Assembly: GCA_036852015.1 (NCBI GenBank) | Contig: JAANDG010000188.1 | Span: 1-64,000, forward strand | Source of the DNA: Pelodera strongyloides | Taxonomy: Eukaryota; Nematoda; Chromadorea; Rhabditida; Rhabditidae | Direction of reading: 5' to 3' | DNA length: 64,000 nucleotides | Shown here: positions 11,541 through 23,917 of the stretch, one piece after another | How positions within the stretch are numbered: position 1 is the first letter of the stretch | Layout: every line of letters begins with the position of its first letter | Notes under the pieces: model-generated | Told to the model about the DNA's origin: nothing | What the model saw: the letters and a program-made list of their open reading frames with translations, nothing else | The model's database searches: none | Translations under genes and position numbers: made by a program

Positions 11541-12034
11541 ATGGCCCAATCAGTTGCTCCCGGTGACATCAACACCCAGCCGGGTACCAAGATCGTCTTC
11601 AACGCTCCCTACGATGACAAGCACACCTACCACATCAAGGTAAGATTTGGTACATTTGAGGACTCGTAGTGCTCACTGTATGTTAGCAGTTCGCAGTCTC
11701 TTCTAAGGACTGATTTTTTACCATGACGCATACTAATTCTTTGCTTTAGGTGACCAACTCCGGAGGACGTCGTATCGGATGGGCCTTCAAGACCACCAAC
11801 ATGAAGCGTCTTGGTGTCGACCCCGCTTCCGGTGTGCTCGACCCCAAGGAGGCTGTGCTCATTGCCATCTCTTGCGATGCCTTCCAGTTCGGAGCTGAGG
11901 ACACCAACAACGATCGTGTGACCATCGAGTGGACCAACACCCCTGACGGTGCCGCCAAGCAGTTCCGCCGTGAGTGGTTCCAGGGAGACGGAATGGTCCG
12001 CAGAAAGAATCTGCCCATCGAGTACAACCCATAA
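11541..12034 (+). CDS. msp: major sperm protein, intact copy
   Basis: Exon 1 11541-11639, intron 11640-11749 (GTAAGA...TTTAG), exon 2 11750-12034. The product is 127 aa including Met, the canonical MSP length. It starts [20 protein letters not shown], contains [28 protein letters not shown] and ends NLPIEYNP, all MSP hallmarks. MSP fills the nematode sperm cytoplasm, forms filaments that drive crawling, and is released as an oocyte-maturation signal. The intron after codon 33 falls between IK and VTN. It differs from the copy at 23918 mainly at DPASG against DPPCG. It shares 5' block, intron and 3' flank (AATAAA at 12062) with the disabled copy at 6078-6569, so the two are an inverted duplication. 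Expression is expected in the male germ line or spermatogenic hermaphrodites. Confidence 0.98.
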
Positions 12035-12499
12035 GGATCAATATTGCGTCACAATATTATGAATAAATAATTTGTGCTATTGATTTCTTTTGTCTGCAAT
12101 TTGTGCTGTTTGGTCTTGTTGAATGCTTTGTTGAATGCAACCGTGAATGCAATTATACCACCACATATACGACCACGTTTCGCTACTATGTCACTGTCAC
12201 TATAACACTGTTGGTATATCACTTGCACGTTTGGTGTCAGGTGACTCCAAGCTTTACTGTGCACGGTTAACTGAGGTTTTCTGAAATCCTTACAAGAGCT
12301 AATTCAGCTAATTCATAATGGCTTGTGTTTCGATGCGTGTTTATGTTCGTTGGTTGAGATGATTGTCAGTTGTGATATCTTCAGTTGATTAGCATTGTTA
12401 TCCTTATGATAATCCCACAAGCTGGTTCCCAACAGGGAAAGTCCATGATTGAGGCTGGGTGATATATGTTCATCATTTGTTTCCAGGGGGTAGACATTC

Positions 12500-12760
12500 T
12501 TGTTCTCTCTCTCCTTTCTCCCTCTCTCTATTTTCTCTCTGTTTTTCTCGATCCATTTTTCTTTCTTAATCTCTCTCTCCCTCTCCATCTCCCTCCGTCT
12601 CTCCGTCCTTTTCTCTGTATCATTCTCTAAAGGTGAAGCCTTGCAGTCTTGCAGGTCAAGACAAGCTTTCCCTCATGAGCGCGAGAACATCGAAGATATC
12701 GAAAGCGAGAGAGAGGAGAGAGAGAGAGAGAGAGCGAGAGACAGCAAAGAGTTAGGAGAG
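12500..12760. repeat. CT and GA microsatellites
   Basis: A CT-rich block (about 12500-12620) is followed by a GA-rich block (about 12700-12750) of opposite strand sense, which could fold back. It lies between the MSP gene and the PAN-domain gene, with no gene in 12035-13519 otherwise. Confidence 0.8.
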
Positions 12761-13561
12761 ATATGGAGCGAAGTGAGAGACAGAACTGATCCCAGAGACT
12801 GATCCTAGAGACTAAATGAGCGAGACTTTTGAGCGTTGGGAAGCCGGCAATTAAGGTTCTTTATTTGAAACACGCCCATGCATGAAGGATTCATTTCTTT
12901 TCTTCGGATTTGGCTAATCTCAAATACTCAAATTGACATTTTTTAATAATATTTCCAATTAGTGAAGCGTTTTTAAGATATTGACGTATATAAGGTTCTG
13001 TAGCCTTTGACGTCAGTCTCTGTGATAGTGAAGTTGGATTTCAGATAAATTTTCATTATGATGTTCTTATTGAGAGACAGCACTGATCCTCATCCTAGAG
13101 ACTAAACGTACCAGAAATGTATATCTTGTATGTATACCTTATCTCCAGCATTCAAATTAAAGAAGTACCAAAAGCACTTTTTTACGTCAATCGAGTTCTG
13201 AAAATTTACTATAAAAAATATATTAAAATAAACAATAAAAATCTGTTGGATAAATGTCAGTGGTGTGTTTATCTGTGCTCATGTCCCAACCCATCTCCGC
13301 ACCATTTTGTGTAATTTTAGCCAGGGCGCACCTTATAATTCTTAGAATACCAGCACCCCACAGATTTATGTACAGTCCATTGTACCAATAAGGCTCCCCA
13401 AATTATTTATTCAAGGAAAACAATTTTTCGTCTATTCTATAGTTTTATCTTTATCTCTTTTATTATGTGCTCTAATAAATGTGCAATAACAACGAAAAAA
13501 AAATGGTTTTTAATTTCAGAACAATCGAGCTACCAGCACAACCTTCCAAATCGCGCTAGAA

Positions 13562-14769
13562 ATGCGGCTATTTCTACTCTTTATTTTCATCGGCAGCGGG
13601 TTGGGACACAAAAGTTGGAAAAGTGAGCAATTTATTTATTTTTCAGTAACGATAGTGTCCAGCTACCGGGATTACAGTGATCGGCTAATTACCTTTGTTC
13701 GATGCCCCGAATTTCCGCTTACCTTTGCACGTGTCCCTTATTACCGTCTTGCTGTCTTAATTGTATTTATTTTTAGTTATATATGTTTCTGTGCGCATCT
13801 TTGTGATGTGATAAATTATAATTATAATAATAATAATACTTATTAGTAGTGTGTTGATTTGCAATCTATATTCGACCGCTCTTTATATTTGTGCTCAAGA
13901 TCCTATAGGCTATAGGCGGCAACAGGTACCTGAGTTGACTGGTCTCTACATACTTTGGTTCTTCATTTTTCATTATTCATTGGGTCACATTTGAGGTGGA
14001 TTATGTTTCAACCTGATAACGTGAACTCGCTATCATATCTCGTGATCGTTTTCGTTTTTGTTATCTGATAAAGCCTGCTATGCCATAATATCCAGCTTGG
14101 AATGTTGACCTCATTACTTTCGATTAGAAACTTGTCTACTCGTTAGTCAAAACGAGTTCGTGAACACCCTGGTTTTGGATACTTTTGCTTTCCAAGAAGT
14201 TTTTCGAAAACTTGATAACAGTAATACTTCATGTTTATTGAATAGTCACTGTGAGAGATTTCCAGAGAGCGGGCCCAGAAATCGCGCGTACAGAGCACCA
14301 GATAGAACTGCAGCAGCTGCAAGAATAATTTTATATTGCTTATTGAAGCTGGTCATTGTAGGATAATATATGTGGCCTTACGCCTTACTATGGGAATATT
14401 TGGGTTTGCAAGTCTCCTGGGTGAGTTACAGCTGATTCGAGTAAACCATTTCATCAAAGTTCGCAATTTCACCAAAAGCACCTCTTAATTTTTATCGAAT
14501 CGATCACTAATTACACCACATTTCACAGTGTTCGCTTATCTTCGGAGAGTCCTATTTCCACTTGAAAAGATTGGATTTATTAAATCGATTGCTGCACTAA
14601 TTTACGGCCATCTCTTCGTCTCATTGATCACTTAGTGATGGAAGCCAATCTCTAATCACTCCGTCGTCCGGAACCTCCTCTAATACAATACTTATTAACA
14701 GTCTCTAACTGAGCGCTCTGTTAGCCCCACTTTCGCTGTTAATGCGCTAAAGCGGGTAAGATATTTGAG

Positions 14770-14814
<45 letters not shown>

Positions 14815-17800
14815 ATTTAACCAATTGTTAGATTGATAATGAGATATCTAGCGGTATCCGTGGGTCGTGACAACCGGAAGACTTGGTGCATGGCACTACA
14901 AGTGAGAAGCATTGTTTAGTGTATTTAGAGGGCATTCCCATTGAAATTAGACGGCTCATCTGTAGCTGAACTCAGAGCTGGGATCGTCCAGAGTTACAGC
15001 AAAATACCATAAATGTCAGCTGCGGGCTATTGAGTAAGACCGGCATAAATTAGAGCTAGTAAAATAATATTAACTATTGATAATGTGATTCCAGTCTTCC
15101 ATCCATGTTTCGAGCGCTATCTCAACCACAAACTGATCAATGTGCAGCCATTTTTAAGCGAATATCGAATGCCGACAGAAGATCACTGCCTTCGGTTTTG
15201 TGCGGAAACATCGGTGAGTTTTAGATGTCAAATTCATATAAATAGCTCCCAATTGACAATTTGAAAGCTTTCCCTAAATTTGAAATCTATGCAAACTCCC
15301 AAATGTTCCGAAAATCTGCGTGTGTCAGGCAAGGCAACTAACAATACGGTGGTTACTACTACCCCGGGCAGATCAAGCCTTCTCATTAGAGTTCATTGGT
15401 AGGAATTTCGGTTGCGGAGCAAAAGGTTGAGAGTTTGAGGAAAGTATGCACAGCTATCTCAACTCCTTGTACTAAAGGTAAAAAGGGTTGACCCGTCTTC
15501 GCAAGAGAACTGAACACCGCGCGGGCTCCGTGCCTGAAATACACGGTCCGGCCTGTAGTTTTTTTTTTGGCTTCAATTAGTTCGCTTCATGGCCAGGGTT
15601 AGCGATTGAATCCAATTATCAGAAGAACTGTAATCGTTTCAGTCGCGATGCCGAGCAATTGTCTACGATACCCAACGACACATTTGTCATTTCTTCTCGG
15701 ATGTAGGTGTCGAATTAACGTCAATTGCTCCCAAAATGACCTTCTTCAAAGTGACCACCAAGGAATGTTTGGGTACGAGTTTATCCCCTTTATTTATTGA
15801 TTATTTATATATTAAATGTATTGAGCATTGACTGTTTTAAACAGCTAATTACTAATTAGCCAATGGTTGGCGGCAGCCACGGTAAGAAAGACATTTCATA
15901 ACCGAGATACATAAAGTGTGTGACTCGGCAAAAACTTTTAGTTGTTTTACTTTTACTTTATGTCAGAGGGCAGCTAAAGAATGTTTGAGATAAGTTTTTT
16001 TTTTCACTCTTAATTATTGATGATTGAATTCATCATTTGTTAAAATTATTGCTTAAATCCTAATGGTTGCCCTACTTTTAGACTCGGTTGTTCAGTTGGT
16101 CGAACCGCTGAAGACAGAGGGAGCCCCTGTGAAATACTCACCGGTTGAGGAAGCAAATGCAAAAATTACGAAAACAACCACCGAAAAGACTACTGTAACC
16201 ACAGTGAAACAGGTATTCCGACAAATAACAAATACACTATGTACAGGCATATTTTATCAGTGTTATAGGGGGTCTTCTATGTTTTCCTGACAGGAATAAT
16301 TGGCTAGAAAAAAAAAAGAAAAAAAATATATTCATTACTCATGGTTTCTCCAATTTTTCCAGCCCACCACCATGACACCGGCTGTCTTGATGCCCAATGT
16401 GCCTTCGACTACAGAATCCGAAATTGACAAGGTTACATACTTTTTTAAATATTTGTTTGTTATTTTGTTATTTTAGTCTTAGACAGTTATTATCGTTCTC
16501 ATAGGATATTTTGAGTAGTGTTACTGCTCACAGTTGCATGTAAACAGTAAGTAGAACCAGAGAGATGTTGTACTGATATCGCTAAGAAGGTCTAACAAAT
16601 TGTATGTAATTTAAAGGGAAAAAATAATAAAACAGAAACTGAATATTAAAGTCGTAACATATACAGGAAATAGTTATATTAATTACCTATTTGTGTAGAA
16701 TAGAAATAAAAATGTTCATCTTTATTTCTTAGGAGGGCAGCGAGTTGATGGACATGTCTAACCTTATGGACAAAGTGGCCGAAGTTGAGCAAGCACCTGT
16801 CAAATCACAAAAAGAAAAGGTTTTGCTACTTCTTCGGGTTTACTATTAGCATTAGTTTGGTAGAATAGAATGTTTTACTGTACTTTATCCTGAGTCATTA
16901 CGAGTAGTAGAAGACACTATTTAGTGACATAAAAATCAGGATTTAGTCTTTGAGACATTGACCTTTGTCCTTTTCATGGTCTTCTTTAGCTTAAAAAAAA
17001 CGAAATCCAGATTTGTACCTAAATTGGAAGCCTTATCCAGAAAATCTCAATGTTTTTTTGTGTTCCTGTGCCTTAAATCTAGTTTGGACAAGTAATCTGT
17101 CTTGAAATTAGCCGTGGAAAGATAGTGATCTCCGAGCTTCTGTCTGCCACTCAATTTTGTTCGAAATAAAGCTTTACATAGATAATAATTGAGGGGGAAT
17201 AGAAGAATTTTTACTCACAAAGGCCAACAAAAGGTTAACTAATTTTCAAAAGTGTCAAGACGACCTTAGAGTAGTTTACGACGCTTATCCTTACTTTGTT
17301 AGACCTGGAAAACCCAGGGATTGAAGCTTTTAAAACATTTATCATTAATACACGAGGTGTGCCTTATTCCGCTTATTGCCTATCGGCCTTAGGTCTCTGT
17401 ATGTATAAATAGTATAAATAACTTCAAGGCAATATTTTTAGATGTAAAATTGTACTTTTCAGTCGGAACTTGCCAAGAAACTCAAGCAAAAGATGAAAGA
17501 ATTGCGTCGTTTGTACCCAGAAAAGTACCGTCAGATTCTGGAATCCGGGGAGACGCCCAGTTTAGATGATGAGAGATTCAACCTGGACAGACCGAAAGAA
17601 CAGATGATGGAAGTGACAACAACTGGGAAAACAACAACTGAAGTGCCTACAGAAGCTCCCATGATGGAAGAACCGCACGAGGTGGGCTTATTGGCACTTC
17701 GCACACATTCCCTTGAAAAAATGTTTAAACTTACTTGTTATAGTCAAACACTAAGGTATCCTTTGTTAGCGCGATAGCTCTAACATAGTTTGAGTTTCAT

Positions 17801-20800
17801 CCGACCCCTCTTTTTTCGCTTTCCACCCCAAATTTTTTCCTAGACCCTAGACCAAAAATTCTAGTAGTGTCCGATGAACAACCTCGTCGGGTATCGAAAC
17901 GTGTTGCCTCTGTTCTAATTTTACATGTTTATGTACTAGACAACTAGACTCTTTGAAGGGGCAGAGAAATGGAACGGTTTGTAAAATAAGAATGGAAATT
18001 ACGTACTAATTGTAAGTTTAATCTTTAACACACATAAAATCTTAATTCCAGGTCCCTCGTAAGTCACCACAGCGTTTCCCCACACCACCTCCAATGTATG
18101 ATGAACAGGAGGAACAACAAGGAGAAGAAATAGTAGAACAAGATAAAATTGAAGAAAAAGAGGAGCAGGATCCCGAACCAGTGACTCCTATACCGAATGA
18201 AGAGATTGAAATGGAGGAAGGCCTGAATCAGGAGGATATGGTAAGGAGTTGGAATTTACTACTTTTCTCAAGTTGCTCACGCAAGTTTCTCAAAATACAT
18301 AATTCGTAAGAAAGCGAAAAAAATGATTTACATACCAACATCAACGCCTTGTAATGAGAAAGCGGAAAAACTCTTAGACTACAGACACACAACATTTTCG
18401 TGTTTGTGGTTCTTATGGTTTCAGGTTTCAGGTAGCCTTTGTTAGCAATAAAAATTGCCAATCTACCTACGCTAATCGGTCCGGATCTAAGCTTCAAATG
18501 CAAAACGTTAACCTAATCCATAGCTCCATCTTACAGATGGAACTCGCTAGCGCAGGAAAAATGGCTGAAATCATGGAGTCGCAGGTGGAGCAGAGACCAC
18601 GAAAAGAACACGGAGAACGGCCACATGTCATAGAAGAAGAGATCGTCGAGGGCGAGGCATATAGAGGAAGTTGGGAAGATGCAGAAACAGAGAAAAGGGT
18701 GTGTATACTGTATACTGTATACAAAACAGTATCTAGCAATACTGCATACTAAAATATGGCAATTGTAAGTTGAATCACAATTTTAATGTAACATACGATA
18801 ATGCAGTATTTGAGTACAGATACGCGTCGTCAGGATTTTGTCACCATGTCTGACATGAGATTTGCTGAATACAAGTGCGAATAAAATATGTTCATAAATT
18901 TTGACTGTGATCGAAAAATTGGGGTATTGGACGAGCGGGAACCCCAATTTTTCGATTCCCGTACGGCCAATACCCCAATTGTTCGATCACAGTCAAAATT
19001 TATGAAATTTGGCTTAGGGCTGCCATAAAGTGATAAAGTCCCTTGTATTATTTGCATTCACTTTGGCATAAAATATGTTCAAGGGAGAAAAATTCACAGA
19101 TAATCTTTTCAGGGAACTCCCCATAGAAGCCGTTTCTTCGGTAATGCCAGGAGGATAAAGGTTTCAGAAGACGAGATGGACCCTCTTGCAAGAAGAGTCA
19201 AACACAGGAGACCGGTTTGTTTAGAAATAATTCTCGTTTTTGATATTAAAGGGTCAGGCCCATTTCAAATGACCCCTATTTTTGATGATTCCATCTGACT
19301 CTTTATGTCAAATATAGTAGGATACGATATTTTTCTAATTTTCAAGCGCAAAATGCACGCTGTATTCAGTAATTTACCATTGCCAGTCATACCCAACTAT
19401 TTATCGCAGTTGTCACGCCCCTTCGCGCTAATTGGGCAATATGATCTATTGGGCGTGGCAATTGCGATATTGACCACTAAGCGCGAAGGGGCGTGCCAAC
19501 TGCGATAAATAGTTGGGTATGACTGCCCACGGTAAATTGCCGAATAGTGCGTGAATTTTGCGCTTGAAAATTAGAAATATATTGCATCCTACTATATTTG
19601 ACATGGAGAACCAGATGGAATTATCAAAAATAGGGGTTATTTGAAATGGGCCTGACCCTTTAATGCTATGTGGTGGATTGGTGACAGTAGCCTAGTATAA
19701 CGTAGCGCTTGGCGCAGTAAACCTAATGTCCATATTTGCCATAACTGAACCCATAAGTTAGACATTGCTGCGCGATTCCATGGTGCCGATTATTAGCCAT
19801 AGCTAAAATATCAACTGCCTTCTATTCAGACAGATGAGCAGGAGATCCACAACTTTAATGGTGTACGCTTCAGTCCTCCTCGTGTTCCTACAAAGGTAGT
19901 GCTCCATTTATCATATAGTTGTTGGTTTAAACTGAATTCGTTGGGTAAGATTATTAGAAAAAATAGCTTTTAGGTGAATGTAAGAAGATATTATTCTCAA
20001 GTTCTATAGTAAGGCATGTGATTTGGTCTTCCGTCAATGTCAATTCGTGGGTATGGTAATCAGAATGTTTGTTTTAGATGGTATCCGCCGATGGAACAAC
20101 AAACGGTTTTGAAGGAAAGGCGAAATCTTTCCTCGACTCACTCAAGGTAGCCTATTATAACAGGTCTGCAAACCCTTGTCACAATCAGAACATGTTCTGA
20201 AACTTGTGAAGAGAACCTGATACTTCTAATGATTTTGAAGTTGGGTTCCCTTTGAAGAAACTTGCCACAGAGCTAGTCAACAGTAAAAACTCTTTTTTAA
20301 TCACACCGATTTTCAGGCAACTCCCGAAAACCCCACAATGGGAACGCACGATGGAGAAGTCGCCCAGAGTTCTTACGGGGCGGCATTTGACTCGGCACTC
20401 AATAAACTACCATTTACATCTGGAGGCGATAAAGTCTACACAAAACGCTCAAAGGGTTGGTGAAGATTTCACTTCAGGCTTGATTGTAAAAAAGAATATA
20501 TATCAGAGTGATAATTCTGTAAATATTCTGGTTATGCACGCGTGGACGTTTACGGAGAACCAGAAAACGCACAAAACGCAATAATGCATAAAATAGGAAA
20601 CAAGGAAACAGATGTCGTGTAGCAACCGGGTGGCGCCTTTTTCGCGCCCGACTTTCAGATGAATCATATCTTTTCAGCCTGCACCCGTGGTCTCACGCCC
20701 ATTTGGGTTGTTTGGGAGAATGCCCTTGCCGACACTGGCATGGGCGCCGACCTGAGCAATGTGGACAAGAAGGCAGACTGTGAGGAGTTGTGCAATCAAG

Positions 20801-23508
20801 TGGTGGGGAATTTATTTATATGGTGGTCCCCGCATTGAGTACCATAGTTCAGTAACAATGGGCGCCCTTTAGCCCTTAAAGCGAAACACCGGCCGGTTTT
20901 TGAAACGCATGGACTACTACCTGCTTTCCTATGCTTCATATGCAAATGAACATAAATTTGAATAAAAAATAGACCCCAATAAACTTCTTTTAGCATAACT
21001 GCATACGAATGCTGATATTTGAGATGCGTTTCAAAAACCGGCTGATATTTCGCTTTGAAATAAGAAATTTGCCGTTCGCGTCTGGCTATGCTATATGGGC
21101 TAAACCTCATGAGTTCAATAGATAGGCAATAGATAAAAAACGGCGTTTTCTTGAAAATCAGTATTATTTCCCAGAAATACGTTCGCTTCAGTCAATCTAG
21201 CATCGCCAGGAACATAAGACCGATTTATTGATGGCTGCGAACAGAATTAATGAAGATAGTTAGAATCGCAAGTGTGACATGACACCTCCCTCATAAACCA
21301 AATTTCAGGAAACTTGTCGCAGTTACTCATTCTACGACAAAGACAACCAATGTGAAGTATATCCGGAATTCACCGGCATCTCGCTTAAGGTAATCTACTG
21401 CGTAAAACTGAACAGCTCTTGGTCTTACTAACAGTCGCCAAGGTGTTGAGTATAGTCCAAGAAAGGTAGCTAACGTAGGTAGCTAAACTAAGGTAGCTAA
21501 ACTACGGGTGCAGTTAATTGTTTGTTTGCCTATCGGACAATTGATTATCCGATTCTTCCGACGACAGTTTAACCTTAAAGAAAAATTAACCAATTTTTTT
21601 AGTCATCTGGAAACACGGATTTCTCAGTGTCAACGCATACGAAATTCTGCTTCACAGGTAATTTGTCGTAATTGGTCGAGTACAGTTCTAGTTTGTACAG
21701 GAAGGGATGGATAACGGATGAACACCGCCATTGTTACGCCAGAGTGGCGCCCCAGTTGCGCCAAACGCGGGCCAATTGCAATTGTGTGCCTTTTTCTGCG
21801 TCCTCCGCCGACCATCACTTGCCCTTAAGTTGTGGTTCTTCTTCCCTATAGTATCTGAATTTTTTTAGATTCCATCAATGTATATAAAAACTGCGCTGTG
21901 TTCGAGGGTTTCCACGATTACGCTCTCGAGGTAAGTTAGATATTTATATTTTTGTGAGGTAAATTTGAATTGTATTATCCACATCTTTTAAAAACTCCAT
22001 ATTAGGTGATACCAAGAGAGCAGTTTGATGGTCTGCCTCCTGGCTATGAAGGACTACAACTCTGCATGGAACTCTGCATTCTTTCATCGGCATACACCTG
22101 CAGGGTTGACATTTATTTTAGTTTACTTTTTTTTTCTTTTTTTCCTCCTGATAATAACATACCCGCTTTTAAAAGTAGGTAGCAACATAAAAAATTGCAA
22201 CACTTTATAGTGCAAAACTCTTGCGTTCGGGGGGAATCGAACCCCCCGTCGAATGCTTGGAAGGCATCCATGCTAACCATTACACCACGAACGCATATAA
22301 TTGTGTTTACATTACTCATTTAGTCAGCATCGTTCCTCTCATCTGAAGGCAAATGCTTCCTCAATGATCAAGATTCGATGACGAGTCCGAAGGAATTCCG
22401 TGAAAGTCTGGCAAATGGACATCTTTACTTCGAAAACGGATGTAGTAAGAAGACGTCGTTAAGCTCACAAGGTACTCTTTCCCTGGGATTATATAAATAA
22501 ACCCAAACTATGTTAAAGGATTCTACAATCTTAGCGCCATCGACTCGTAGAGGGTGCGCTGGGCTGCGTCAGGGGTGTGCGGAAACCCTAGAATTAGAGT
22601 TTGCTCGCCCGTGTAGCGCATCTGCTGCTCCCATCTTCCTTCGACTTCTTTTCCCCGATCAAAGAAAATAAGTGATCTCTTGCCACAGTAGTGTATTTTG
22701 CAAAACCAAAGAAGGGCTTTCAGTGCGATTTTCATGAAACTTTCTAATTCAGAACGCCGCGAAGTGAACGTCGAGCGTGTGGGCAAAACACACCCTGAGT
22801 ACGCGAGCTTCACAGCAAAGGTTAAGAAGGTTAGTGGTGATATTTTTATAAATTGTGTAGACATGAGTTGATTGTTTACAATTAGTTATAATATCGGGAA
22901 CCGATAATTATGGCATAGATCTCCATGCGATGTGATGTGACGACAATGCTGTCAGAAGGGGCTGATATGTATCTTTATTTTTATTCATAATAAAACATTG
23001 CGATAAGCAAATACGTTTGTGTCTATGGTCCTGTATCTTAATACTATTGGGATTCGGACTCTGCACTTAAAATTACTGAGACAGGACACTTAGACAAAAC
23101 ATTTTAGGCATCCCCTCTCTCCGAAGCAACAGCTAAACTGCCCTTGAAAGCAGTGCGAATTCAACCACATTCCAGGCGTCAGGTAAAATATTTCAAAAAT
23201 CAATAATGAATTGTACAAACATAATAAATCAATAATCAAATGATTATGAGTTTCCACTACACTAATGCTCTTAAAGCTCATAGTATATGCTATTCTTGGT
23301 TTACTGAACTTGTATACTTTAAAGTAATGTTTGCCTTAGCATTTTGACTGTATTTGACCGACATGGCACACTCTTTTTTTTATTTCAGATCTCTTCGTAC
23401 ACTGCTGACTCCAACGCCGTACAAACGCCGATTGCCAACAGAAAGCCAAAAAACGCTGAGTTCCTCAACTCGTTAGCTGATGGATTTAGGCTATTTAAGT
23501 TCTTCTAG
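13562..23508 (+). CDS. secreted PAN/Apple-domain protein with long acidic linker, 22 exons
   Basis: Exons: 13562-13622, 15095-15213, 15643-15772, 16082-16212, 16363-16431, 16733-16819, 17463-17681, 18052-18240, 18537-18698, 19113-19214, 19830-19895, 20078-20146, 20317-20455, 20678-20799, 21309-21389, 21603-21657, 21869-21930, 22006-22104, 22324-22471, 22753-22829, 23108-23182, 23389-23508; 793 aa, all phases consistent. A trans-splice-type acceptor (TAATTTCAG) at 13519 precedes the ATG. Residues 1-16 are a signal peptide. PAN-like domain 1 is about 22-103 (CFERYL, HCLRFCAETS, SRCRAIVYD); domain 2 about 515-605 (ADCEELCNQ, TCRSYSFYD, CEVYPEF); domain 3 about 609-695 (LCMELC, TCRSASFLS, CFLND, YFENGC). 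Residues 104-514 are Thr/Glu/Lys-rich and charged. PAN domains mediate protein or carbohydrate binding outside the cell, so a matrix or cuticle role is inferred. No membrane segment. AATAAA at 23726. Confidence 0.85.
14770..14812 (+). repeat. GA microsatellite
   Basis: Uninterrupted AG repeat in intron 1 of the PAN-domain gene. The rest of that 1.5 kb intron shows no gene. Confidence 0.9.
18890..19006. repeat. short foldback element in an intron
   Basis: The left arm reads TTCATAAATTTTGACTGTGA and continues to GGGGTATTGG. The right arm is the complement, ending CAGTCAAAATTTATGAA. About 50 bp arms with few mismatches. No TTAA ends. Located in intron 9 of the PAN-domain gene. Confidence 0.75.
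19246..19663. mobile_element. TTAA-flanked foldback element, family AGGGTCAGGCCCATTTC, copy 1
   Basis: TTAA-AGGGTCAGGCCCATTTC at 19246 with its complement plus TTAA at 19663. The arms pair through to a centre near 19440. Inside intron 10 of the PAN-domain gene. Second copy at 56937-57331. Confidence 0.88.
20876..21058. mobile_element. TTAA-flanked foldback element, family AGCGAAATACCGGCCGG, copy a
   Basis: Left end TTAA-AGCGAAACACCGGCCGG with GTTTTTGAAACGCAT inside. The right arm is complementary but its outer TTAA has become TTGA. About 180 bp. In intron 14 of the PAN-domain gene. Confidence 0.8.
22222..22294 (-). tRNA. trnG-UCC: tRNA-Gly(TCC)
   Basis: 73-nt cloverleaf on minus. The acceptor stem GCGTTCG pairs with CGAACGC and the discriminator base is A. 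The D arm has GTGTAATGGTTAGCA and the anticodon loop CTTCCAA gives anticodon TCC. The T arm has GGTTCGATTCC. All stems pair and no intron is present, so it looks functional. It lies antisense within the intron between exons 18 and 19 of the PAN-domain gene, with its own internal A and B box promoter. Confidence 0.93.
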
Positions 23509-23845
23509 TATGATTTTCTAAATATAACTTCAACGATGTTTGAAAAGCACTTTTAGAGTATTGAAACTATTTGTATGCCCTTATTTACAGATCAAGACCT
23601 GCTTTTCCATTATTTTTTCACTTTTTTACCTACTAATATGACTAATAATAATGTGAGAAGATTTGTAATAATAATATTAATAATAGAACGTGTACATATC
23701 CCATTTACAATGTGATTTTATTAATAATAAAAATTGCTATACATGTTTTTCTAGACTCTGTGGGGCTGTTGAAACACATTTTGCAGCTTAATTGATAATA
23801 CCTCACGCATATTATTAAATTATAAATTAGCATGCATTTATTTAC

Positions 23846-23896
23846 AGACACAGACAAATTAGACTATGAAGGATCCCATATATACTAGGTAGAGGG
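23846..23896 (+). promoter_or_regulatory. conserved upstream block of the third MSP copy
   Basis: TTTACAGACACAGACAAATT then CCATATATAC ahead of the ATG, matching the block upstream of the other MSP copies. Proposed core promoter by conservation. Confidence 0.5.
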
Positions 23897-23917
23897 GAAG
23901 GGAGGTATCAGTCAGAA

